This document shows, one piece after another, positions 23,031 through 32,921 of a DNA stretch of 64,000 bases. The first letter of the stretch is position 1, and every line of letters starts with the position of its first letter. This DNA comes from Cyanophora paradoxa (taxonomy: Eukaryota; Glaucocystophyceae; Cyanophorales; Cyanophoraceae), in assembly GCA_004431415.1 (NCBI GenBank), contig QPMI01000099.1:227591-291590 (forward strand). Direction: 5' to 3'. The translations under genes were made by a program, and so were the position numbers. Below the pieces are notes generated by a model. The model saw only the letters and a program-made list of their open reading frames with translations. It did no database searches and had not been told where the DNA came from.

Positions 23031-24160
23031 TTGGAGCAACTCCGCCACCATCTGCTACAGAGCGCCGGCCGCGGGTCAAGATACGCGCGCGTGGCGCCGA
23101 GGAGTGCGCGAGGCGCCCGAGCGGGCAAGCGCGTCGTAGCCGCGCGGGCAAGCTGAAGCAGCGGGCAGAGCGGATGGCAGAGCGGACAGCCGGACAGCCT
23201 GCGCAGCCTGCGGATCGGCAGAGCCGGACAGCCTGCGCAGCGCCGAGACGTCACGTCAGCGCGCCCAGGGCGAGGCCCAGCCCGGCACGGCATGGCAGGA
23301 CTTGCTCACGAGTGCATTTGCGAAGCGAAGTGCTTGCCGCAACGGATGGCAGCCGCGCGGGTCGGAGCGCGGTTCCGAACACAGCTGGTACTCCTCTTCT
23401 TCAACTCCGCGCGCGGAACCAAGCTCTAAATCTCGGCCTCCGGATCCGCGCCGTGCCATGTGCAAAGCAGCTGTTTCCTGTACCCAGCAAAAACTCAAAC
23501 TCTCAGGAGTTTGTGGCAGATCGAGTCTCGGACTGGCAAGTACAAAGGTACTTGACGCGGCCTAGCACGCCGCGCGCCTCTTGTCGAGCCCATGCATGTA
23601 TGACAAAGTTTGAAAAGCTCATTGAGAGCAATCAGGAGCACGTGGTCCGGCGCTTATAGCAAAAGCTGGTGAGGTGCTATCTCAACATGTTTGCACAGCC
23701 CCGCCGGTGCATTTTTTTCGGTCGCTCGCAGCGGCTACCATGCGATCACACCTATACGAGAGCGCATGCAAAGAATCTCATCTTAGAAAAATTGCTAACA
23801 CGGAAAGTACGCCGCACCAATTCACCAGGGGAGCAAGGGAGGGGTACCCCCCCTTGCAATTATCACACTCTCTAGCTATCACCCCTCCGAGGGGCTCGAG
23901 CTCCCCTGGCGGGCGCCCCTCGACCCCTCGACTTTGTGGGAATGGGGGCGCGTGCAGTGCTTCATGATCAAGGCTTGCGGAGGAGCCTCCCGGCCCCGGG
24001 GCGCCACACGAAGCACGCGGGTGCTCCTCCCCCTCCCCTCCCCCCTCCCTGCGCATGCTGGGCCACCCTGCTGGGCGGCGAGGAAGCCAGCTGCAGCTTA
24101 GGCCGGGAAAGTCTGACGGAACCCTTGTCATTGGATGCTATCACTACCCACCTACACTAC
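23031..24160. other. No well-supported gene
   Basis: A plus-strand frame that begins in the tandem repeat continues to 23,659 and ends with plausible protein (SQEFVADRVSDWQVQRYLTR, KFEKLIESNQEHVV). It could be the last exon of a gene using the repeat units as exons. Nothing is recognisable in 23,660-24,160. Confidence 0.3.
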
Positions 24161-26190
24161 CTACTGAAAGATATCCATTATGGCCATGACGAACGTGTCC
24201 CAGTTCAGTTGCTGGCAGCCGTGCATTAGCGAACGAGCCGCGCGCGATGGGCGAGCGAGACGGATGGGAGCGCCCACCTGCTCCTCGCTGGCCTTCGCCT
24301 TCGCCTTGCCCTCCTGCGCGCCCGCCCGCGTGAGCTCGACCCGGCCCCGCCCGGCCCCGCCCGGCGCGATCGCGACCCTGCTCGCCGACCTCGGACTCGG
24401 CCACGAGCTTGGCGACCAGGGCGTCCGCGTCCTCGAGCAGGCCCTCCAGCTCCTAGGAGCACACGATCACGCAACTCCGGTCAGCGCGACCGCAAAGGCT
24501 GGCCGCACGGCACGGGCAGCAGCTGACCTCGTTCTGAGCCCGGAGCGCGGCCTCGCGCGCGGCGGCCTCTCCCGTGGTCTGGTTCAGCTTGCGGCTCAGA
24601 TCCTGCTCAGAAGACACGGTCAGGCCAACTCCAAACTCGCAGCACCCGCGCAAAACGGGAGCCGCGGACCTCGGCCTCAGCCCGGAGAGCGGCCTCGCGC
24701 GCGGCGGCCTCTTCCACGGCCTGGCTCAGCTTGCGGCTCAGATTCTGCTCCGAACGACGCGCGCAGTCAGGCCGACCGTGACCCGGCAAGACAGACAGAA
24801 GGCGCCGCCGACCTCGACCTGAGCCCGGAGCGCGCTGGTCTCTCCGGTAACCTGGCTCAGCTTGCGGCTCAGATCCTGCGCGCGTGCGCGAGGGTCGGGC
24901 ACGTCAGGGCGGCCCCTCCAGCGCGGCGCTCGCCCCAGGACAGGGGCCAACGAACCTCAACGTGGGCCTGGCGCGCGGCCTCGAGCCCGGCCGCCTCCAT
25001 TAGCTTGCCCGCCAGCTCCTGCTCGCTCCTCGATCAGCATGACCGGATCAGCAGCGGGCAGCAGGCGCGACGTCGACGGACCGTGGCGTTGGCCCGGAGG
25101 GCCGCGTTGTCCGCCCAGAGCGCCGCGTTGGCCGCCCGGAGGGCCGCGTTGTCCGCTTGGAGCTCGCCGGCCTGCATCGCGTCAGCCCGGCTCCGCGTGC
25201 GCAGCGCCGCCGACGTCGGCCCGGGCCGGCGCACGCGCGCGTCCACGCACCGGCAAGGCGGGCCCGGATCCGGAGTGACCGACAAGGGGACCCGAGGAGA
25301 AGAAGGAGACGAAGAAGAGGAAGCACGCCGCGGCGGCGGCGAAGGCGAGGAGCCCGGCCGCCGCGCGCCAGCTCCGGAGCGACTTGGCGAGCGTGCCCGC
25401 CCGCACCAGCGCCGCCCGCGAGGACGCGCCCAGCTCGCCCGCCTTCTTGATCAGCCGATCCACGCCGGTCTGCTCCGACTGCTGCTTCGCCACGATCGCC
25501 GCCAGCTGAGAAGCGAGCGCCTCCACCTGCGCCGCCGAGGCCGCTTCCCGCTCCTGGGCCCCATGGACGCACGCCCCCACCACCGCCACCGCCAGCCCCA
25601 GCGTCCTCACGCGCGCTTCGGCCTCCTCGGCACGCTGCTGCGCCAGCACTGCTTGCTCCTCGGCCCGCTGGGTCCGCCCCAACGCCGCCCGCACGTCCCG
25701 CTGCAGCTGGGCCACCTGCGCCGCCGCCGCCCGCGCCGCCGCGTCCGAAGCCCCCGCCCGCTGGTCCGCAGCGTCCCGGGCCGCCTTTGCGTCCGACAGC
25801 TCCCGTTGCAGCTGGCCCACCCGCGCTGCCGCCGCCCGCGCCGCCGCCTCTGTAGTCTCCGTCGCCTCCGCCGCCTGCTGGTTCGCAGCGTCCCGGGCCG
25901 CAATTGCGTCCGATAGCTCCCGCTGCAGCTGGGCCACCTGTGCCGCCGCCGCCGCCTCCGCTGCCTCCGCTTGCTGGTTCGCCGCGGTCCGCGCTTGCTC
26001 TGCCGCCGCCACTGCCGCCGCCTCGGCCGCCTTTGCCGCCAACAGGTTCCGCCGCAGCCGGTCGGCTTTCGTCGCCGCCGCGGCAGCCCGCTTCTTCGCA
26101 GTCTCCACCTGCCGGTTCGCCGCGACCCGCGCTGCTTCCGACGCCGCCGGCGTCCGACGCCGACTCTGGTCGGGCGGAGAGGCGAACCGT
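24161..26190 (-). CDS. Membrane-anchored coiled-coil protein with duplicated mini-exons
   Basis: The first large exon (ending 25,284) encodes repeated heptads such as AQVAQLQRELSDAKAARDAA, then a hydrophobic segment GLLAFAAAAACFLFFVSFF at its end. It is followed by mini-exons at 25,171-25,082, 25,019-24,957, 24,875-24,813, 24,744-24,670, 24,602-24,528 and 24,452-24,390, all phase 0, with lengths 90, 63, 63, 75, 75 and 63. The last five are homologous: E/D/N-L-(x)-K-L, an acidic middle, then AREAALRAQ-like and a final E before the donor. A short EGKAKAKASEEQ exon and a last exon reading QLNWDTFVMAIMDIFQ to the stop at 24,161 are inferred. The start codon (ATG at 26,275 with an intervening intron, or later) is unresolved. 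Role unknown; the shape suits a tethering or golgin-like protein. Confidence 0.7.
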
Positions 26191-26404
26191 AGCACGCGGG
26201 CCGACCTCCCGAGGCGCGGCCCCCGCACGCGCGCCGGCCCAGCGTCGCGCTGGCCACGCTGCGGCCGCCCGTCATGATCAGCTCAGCTCAGCGCCGGCCC
26301 GCCCACGCCCGGACTCACCTCGGCGGAGGGGGGGGAGGAGTCTGGGCTCTCGTCCGGGGTCAAGGGTACGAGAAGGGGCCGGCTCGAAGCCGCCTGGAGT
26401 CGAA

Positions 26405-27197
26405 TCAGCGATCGATTGATTGCGTCATGAACGAGAGCGATCGATTGAATGCGGGACGGACCAGGTCGTTCGAGAAGGCGGGCCTCCGCTTCGCGAACAC
26501 GCTCTGAACGCCCGCTCGGTCAGACGACTCACGACGGGCGGCGGCGCCGGAAAGCGCGCGCGCGCCGCGGGACCGGGCCGGGATCGAGCGGACCGGGAGC
26601 CGGAAGTCCTCCTTGGCGACGTTCTTGACCTCGACGTCCGCGCTGGACTTGATGTAGAAGGCGACCCGGTGGCAATCGAAGCCGAAGCGCGGCCTGCGGA
26701 GCGGGAGGCAGAAGACGAGCAGCGAGGTCCCGCGGCCGCTGCCGTCGTCCATGAGGCGGCCGCGCAGCCGGACCGCGTCCTTGTCGCTCGTGTCGTCGAC
26801 GAGCCCGCGCAGGTCCTCGCTCAGAAGCTCCTTGTTAACCCCCGGCTTGACCCAATCGGCGCCCTGGATCGGAGCGTACGCGACGCGGAGGAATACGTCT
26901 GCCGCGGGGCCGCGCGCGGGGCGTGAGCGCGCAGCTCGCCTCGCGCGACGCGACGCGACGGGGGCGGGGGCGTGGGCGCGGCGGGGACGCACCGTCGCCG
27001 AGCTGCGCGCGGGCGTCGTGCTCGAGCGCGAGCATCCAGACGCCCGACCCGTCGTTGCGGCGGCTTCCCAGCGCGGAGATGCTGCGGCAGCCCCGCGTGC
27101 CGTCGGCGAAGAGAAGGTACGCCTGGATGGACTTCGCGACGATGCCCGTATCTCCGCGGTCGAGGAACGCCCTGTAGAAGCGCCTGCACAGCTCCAT
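26405..27197 (-). CDS. Two-exon hypothetical protein
   Basis: Exon 1 starts at the ATG at 27,197 (MELCRRFYRAFLDRGDTGIV) and encodes QAYLLFADGTRGCRSISALG and GVWMLALEHDARAQLGD. The donor gtgcgt near 26,990 and the CAG acceptor near 26,905 keep the frame into DVFLRVAYAPIQGADWVKPG, KELLSEDLRGLVDDTSDKDA, LVFCLPLRRPRFGFDCHRVA and FYIKSSADVEVKNVAKEDF. The C-terminus up to the stop at 26,405 is Arg/Ala-rich, and a further intron there is possible. I recognise no family. Composition and splice pattern support a real gene. Its upstream side is copy B of the long direct duplication. Confidence 0.6.
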
Positions 27198-27310
27198 GCA
27201 CCGTCCTTGAGGCAAGTCTGGATGCGGCCGTATGTTGTGGCGGTCGAGTGCGCAGCGGCTTGGAGCGAGGCGGCTTGGCGTTATATTCATCTTGGAGCAG
27301 AGATAGCTGA

Positions 27311-29165
27311 GCCGAGGAAACAAGCAGAAGTCAGTTACGACCGTCTGCAGCCGAGCGGGGAGCTTATCCAGCCGGCCCCTCACCTGAGAGTTGGCAGAGG
27401 CTGAAGCGAAGCTCGTGCTTTGGGTGTCGGGCGACAGACCACAAGGCAGCTCGTCACGGCGACCTGTAACGGAAGGGATCAAATCTTCAAGAACGGAGCA
27501 TGCGCACGATCGCACTGGCGGAGCCGCTAGGCCCAGTTACGCCTAGCGAAAACGCAGATCTAGAGTGTCCGAATACGATTACTTTGACGGCTCGGGGCTT
27601 CGCGGTCATGCGGGCCGGGGCGGCGTTCGCGCGCCGGGCGCGGCGAACCTGGGCCTGGTCCCGCTCGAGAGGTTGCGCGTACGGGTGCGCAAGAGGTGGC
27701 AGCAAACCTGCGGAACGGAGCTCTCGTTAGAATTCAGGCTGGCAGGCCGAGGAGCGACCGCGCTCTCGACTCAACGGCAAGGCACGCCCGCCGCCCGACC
27801 AGCGACGGCTTCGCGGCCGGGGCCGGCAGCGCAGGGAGGTTCGCGTGCGAAAGGGAGCGCGTTCTATCATATCCCTTCGCTGGTCAAGGGCCTCCGGCGC
27901 CGAATCCTACCGGAGCGGCGGCGAGCTCTCGGTCTAGGGCAGAGCGGCGACTGCGCACCGCGGCAGGCTGTCCTCACTCGTCGCGCAGCAGCCCGAGGCC
28001 GGGGATTCGAAGTTGCTGGACTGAGCCGCGTACCCCCCAAAGAGCACCCGGTGCCACCCGCTGCGCCCGTGCCACTGCCACTCCGAGGCACGATCCGCGA
28101 CCAAGATGAAAGGCTGCAGCTGTTCCAGAGCCGCCGCTCGATCGCGCGAACACAGGGCTTTTCCGTACCATCGACAGCACGCTCTACATGCCTCCAGCAG
28201 CTCAGCGGCTGCAGTTCTGTGCGGGCGATCCGCTGAAATGACCGAAATGTGGTTCTACGGGCCCGCCGCCGCCTCCGCGCACGCTTTCGGCTGTGCAACG
28301 CGGCTGCGCGAGCACCATCGCCGGCAGCTTGTGGAATGCAGCTGTTCGGCCATCGCACGGCGGCCGATGCCAGCTGGAGGTTCCACCCCCGCCGAAATGG
28401 CCCGAGCAGCTGTCACGCTGTTTCAACAAGTTCTCCATCGTCTGCTTCTCCCCGTCGTAGCTAGCTACGCGCCGGAAGCTAGCTACTGGTGCGAGCCGGG
28501 TCTGATGGGCGTCGAGCCCCCGCAACTCTGAACTGCCCGCGCAGCGCTCGTACCCAGATCAAGCCCACTTGAAACCACTTCTTCGCCATGGCTCCGCCGC
28601 TGAGCGAGCGAGAGGCAGCCACTGCAGCGAGGTACGGCGGGAGCCATCGACGCGCGCCGCAGCGCGGCCCGCCCTGTCGAGCATCCCGTACGCTCGGTCC
28701 GCCGCAGCCGGCCGCCGACCGGCGCCGCTGACATGTACAGCGCGCAGCTCGCGAGCTCTGCCCAGGCGCGGCGACTGTGTCCCTCGGCTCGGCGACCGGC
28801 GTGCTGGCGCGGTGCTGCGCGGCGCCGCCCTCTCTACCGCCTTGGTTCGGCCGGCTCGGTTCGACCGGCTCGGTTCGGCCGGCGGGTTCGGCCGAGGCGG
28901 GTAGCTCCGGGGCGCAGCGCGCGCCAAGGTGGCACAGCCCGACGGCGCCTGGGTGCGAGCCCCGCCCGCCGCGAGCGCTCGCGCGGCCGACCTTCTCGCC
29001 CAGCCGACCGCCCGCTCTGCCGCAGGCTTCTTCCCATGCGCGTCGAACGAGGACACCCTCCACGTCTCCCGCGAGGTGAAGGCGCGCTCTTCCATACATT
29101 CCGCCCCGAATCGCTCTCCCGCCCCTCTAACCGCGCCCTGCGCCCCGGCCCTGCGCCTCAGACGG
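27311..29165. repeat. Direct segmental duplication, copy B
   Basis: Partner of 5,585-7,332 (landmarks given there). The copies lie about 21.7 kb apart. The open frame around 28,229-28,531 (EMTEMWFYGPAAASA, then ECSCSAIARRPM) corresponds to 6,487-6,730. The right end of this copy leads into a plus-strand multi-exon gene; the equivalent downstream sequence is absent after copy A. Confidence 0.75.
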
Positions 29166-31069
29166 TCTACTTTGAGACAGTCTGCGACGCCCTTCGCCTC
29201 TCGCTGCACCGATGCTTCCTGAACCGCTTCAACCTCCACCAGCAGGTCGGGGGGGTACAGGGGCGGGACGGGGCGCGTGCCGACGCGGTGGGGGGGGGGG
29301 TACGCAGTTCTCCGTCGTGCGGGCGACGCCCTTCGGCGAGCCGATCCGCGACGAGTACGGGCTCGGGGCGCCCCCGGAGATCGCCGTACCCACGGGCGGC
29401 CCCGCCCTCGTCTCGGAGGAGCGGAGGCTGGCGGGGCCCCATGCCCTCGAGCCCGAAAACGTGATACCCCGCCCCGTGCTCCCCCCTCCCGCGATCTTCT
29501 CTGACTCGCGCGCCGCGGCGCAGCCGCCGCTGCGGGCGCCGCGGGACGATCCGATCGGGCTGGACACGTACGTCGTACCCCTCCTGCACGAGGTCCGGGC
29601 GGCCAAGGAGCGCGCCGCGGGGGGCGAGAACTTCGAGGAGGCGCGCCGTGTACCCCCGCGCCCTCTTCCCTCTCCCCTCGCCTCACGCCGCGGCAGGCCC
29701 GGGCGTGCGGCAGGGCGCCGCCCTCGCGCGCCTTCGGACCTTCCTCCGCGCCGGCGACCTCGGTCCGCTCGAAGGGGCGGGGCGGGCTCGGCCGGCCGCT
29801 GTCTCACTTTGCCCCGGGGCGCAGCGGGCGCCATGGCGGCGCAGGCCGACGTGGACAACCTTCAGAGGTCCGCTGGAGAGTCCGGGCTCCCCCCTTGCCC
29901 CCCGGCCGACCGGGGGGACCGCAGGCTTGTGGGCGGCATCGTCGCTGCGGCTCGGGCCGGCCGCGGGCCGATTCCCGACGTTCCGGGAGCCCCGCCCACG
30001 CCGCCCCTGCCCCCCGCGCCCGAGCCCGGCGCCGCCGCCGGCGCCGCGGGGGACCTTAAGGGCGGCGCCCGCGGGCGCATCCCCCTTTGGCCTCGGCCCA
30101 AGGCCGGGGACGATCCCTTCGAGGTTTGCGTACCCCCCCCTAGAGCTGGCCGTCGCTCAGCCGGGTTACAGGTGCTGGACGCGTTCCGCGCGGCCATCGT
30201 TGGGCTCCTGTGCGAAGATCCGGTTCGAATCCCGCCAGGCCCTTTCTTTTCTTACTTCTTCTGATATTTTCGGTGCAGGAGGATGAGCTCCTGGCGGCCG
30301 CGGCCGCCGACGAGCCCCCGGCCTGGTGGGGTAAGCCGGTACCCCCCTCCCCGCATCTCCCACACACGTACCCCCTCGGCTCTAAAACGTCTCGCAGAGC
30401 AAGCCACAGGCCAAGAAGAATCCCGTCCGGAGCGGCGAGGAGCCCTCTTCCCCCCCTCCCGCCTCTCAGAGGAAAGCCGTACCCCCCCCACAAGCTCTCC
30501 GAATCCGTTCCCGGCTTCCGCCCCCCTCGCGGCTGATCGCGGGGTGCCCCCGCTCCCCCCGCCCCCTTCTCCGAACGCGGTCCCCCACGCCCCCGCCCCC
30601 CGCCCGCTCCCGTACCCCTCCCCTCCGAGCCGAGCGAGGGTACCGGCAGCGCCGCCGCTTCCCCCTGGCGCCTCAGGCCGCCGGGCCGCCCCTGGCGCCG
30701 TTTCTGCCCGTCTCGCGCTTGCGGCGCAGCCTCTTCCGTGCCTGCGGCGCCACCCTACTCGCGTCTGCCGCCCCACGCTGCCCGGCGTACCCCCCTCCCC
30801 CCCCGCCCCCCGTCTTCGCCCCCTCCGGCGCTCTCCCCGCCCCGCCCTCCGACTCCCCCCCTAGGGCCGCGGTGCGGCGCGGCGAGGGCCCCACGGGACC
30901 CAAGCGGCACAGCGGCGCCGGCTCCTCCGGACACGTCGGGCCTCCGGCGCCGGCCCGGCCCCCCTCGTCCTCGGCCCGCGGCCCGCCTCCGCCCGCCGCC
31001 TCCGGCCCATATGCATCCTCTCGGCCCGTCGTATTTTTATCCTTTGCAATCGCGCACTGTGAAGCTTAA
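29160..31069 (+). CDS. Multi-exon proline-rich protein, unknown
   Basis: A likely exon after CTCAG at 29,160 encodes VYFETVCDALRLSLHRCFLN and then RFNLHQQ. The next begins FSVVRATPFGEPIRDEYGLG after GTACGCAG and continues through NVIPRPVLPPPAIFSDSRAA and IGLDTYVVPLLHEVRAAKER to about 29,648. Later exons include ADVDNLQRSAGESG, DPFEVC, VLDAFRAAIVGLLCEDP (from 30,174) and EDELLAAAAADEPPAWWG (from 30,280), separated by introns that begin GTACCCCC, GTTCGA and GTAAGC. The 3' part is Pro/Ser-rich, and its end near 31,069 is uncertain. No domain is recognised. The 5' end may lie inside the duplicated block. Confidence is moderate for the exons and low for the full model. Confidence 0.5.
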
Positions 31070-32921
31070 GTCGGCCCCCGGCCCCGGCGCCCGGGCGGCG
31101 GGCCGGCCCGGCTCGGGCCGCCGCGCTCGGCCCGGCGGCCCCGGCCGCCCGGCGCCCGGGCGGGGCGGGAAGTTTTAGAATTGATCGAGCCTGGCCTGCA
31201 ACTTCGGCGGCAAGCCGCTGAGCTTTTAAGATCAGCATCGCGATCGATATCAGATCATCGGAGCATGATTACAATTTATAACCCGTGACCGGCGGCCCGG
31301 CGGCGAGTCGGCGACCGTCGGACGCCGCGGCGTTCATCGCCGTTCAACCGCGACCGGCCGCGGCGGCCCGCGGCGGCGGGCCGGCGGCCGGGCGGCCCGT
31401 GACTCGGGCCGTGAGTCCCGGAGTCCGTGACTCGTGAGGGCCGTGGGCCCCGGCCGTGAGTCCGTGACCCACTGACCGCCGTTGTACAGTACTTGTACTG
31501 TAGGAGGCGGGAAATTGCCGAGGCGAAAAATTGCCGTAAATTGCCGAGACGCCGAATTCGGCAATTTAACGACTCGGCAATGTTGTCGCCCGGGGGTAGC
31601 AATTTTCTTAGGCCGCCATAGAGCATGCGCAGAATCTGGATTCGGCAATTTATCGACTCGGCAATTCCGGTTTTGGGCGAATTCGGCAATTTTTCCGCCT
31701 CCTACAGTTTCGTTCACCGGTTGACCGGATCCGGAGCAATTCATTTTCAATTCATTCAAATTGGGGGGTACCGCGCGGACCATCAGACGGTTGTCGTCGC
31801 TCCGACTCGCGATTCGCGAATACGGCGAATCTCGCGATCGCTCAATTGCAATGACGAGTATGCTCCGTCACGGCCCTCCGTGATATGCATGCGCATCACT
31901 GAGTCTGAGTGAGTCATGGCGCCGCGGCATGCACGATTTCTCACTGTTTCTTCAAGAGTCACGGCGTCGATCATCGGATGCGCCGCGGGCCGGCGCGCCC
32001 GCGGCGCTGCGCCGGCGCATTGCGTATATATATGCATTAAATTATTGCGCTGCTGTCGCAGCTGTACTACGGTACATGTTGCGCGCGGCATCTGATGATC
32101 CGCAGGACCGCAGCTGTACAAGCTTGAAGATCGTCGAAGACTCCTAGCGTTAGCGGCAGCTGTCGTGCACGTATATACGTAGTAGCCTACGGACTCGGCG
32201 AGCGCGTCCGACCGTCGGACGGTCGGCGCCCTGCTTCGAGCTTCTCCTGCCGTAGTGCCAGTGCACGTACGCGTATCGATCATCGGATCGCGAGCCGGGG
32301 GCGCCGCGGCCGCGAGCTCCTATGCTCCAGCCTCCAGCCTCCAGCATGCATATGCGACGCGGCCTCGTGCTCGCCGTGCTGGCGATGCAGCTGGCGATGC
32401 TGCCCTTAAGCTTGCACATATGCATGTGCATGCGCAGTGTGCTCGTCGTTGGCAACCTTCGATCGGCTCCCTGGCCCCCTAGGCCTGCAGCTGCAGCTGG
32501 CTATGGACGGCGCCATATGCATGTACATGCCAATCCCAACCTTGTCGATCTCGGTCTTCCTAGGCCTGTGCATGTACATGTGGCCCTCGACAACGTTAAC
32601 TCGTACGCGTGCGTGCCTCATTTATAATCATGTACATGTATCCGTTCTGTGTTTGTGTGTGTGTGTTTATACTACTATATGGTACTGATCATCATGATCA
32701 GCTGATCATGATCATATAAAAACATAGATATCATAGTAGTATATGCATCGATACTGGTATCGGATCGTGATCATGACATGGAACTGACAGCGCCGTCATT
32801 GACAGCTCGGCGGCGGTTAGCGTTGGACATGGGGTCTTGATCAGCAATCGCAATCCAGAGATCACAATCGCTTCGAGTACCGGTATAGTAAAGTTGGAGC
32901 CGATCGCAAATCAACGAGCTC
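31070..32921. other. Intergenic, palindrome-rich; contains a MITE-like element
   Basis: No gene is supported. Self-complementary words are dense (TGATCATCATGATCAGCTGA near 32,687, CATGTACATG several times in 32,518-32,640). A GGCC/CCGG-rich patch is at 31,080-31,160. The MITE at 31,498-31,707 is listed separately. Confidence 0.6.
31498..31707. mobile_element. MITE-like element of the AATTGCCG family, 210 bp
   Basis: It starts CTGTAGGAGGCGGGAAATTG and ends CAATTTTTCCGCCTCCTACA plus G, giving terminal inverted repeats of about 18 bp. The interior repeats AATTGCCG/CGGCAATT and has the GTTTTGGGCGAATTCGGCAA segment, matching GTTTTGGTCGAATTCGGCAA in the copy at 12,386-12,610. The left flank is TA but the right flank is TT, so the target duplication is decayed. 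There is no coding potential. Confidence 0.8.

Noticed and set aside
30215-30242. tRNA T-loop-like GGTTCGAATCCCGCC
   Set aside because: The flanking bases do not form a 5-bp T stem, and no matching acceptor, D or anticodon arms are upstream. It lies at an intron start.
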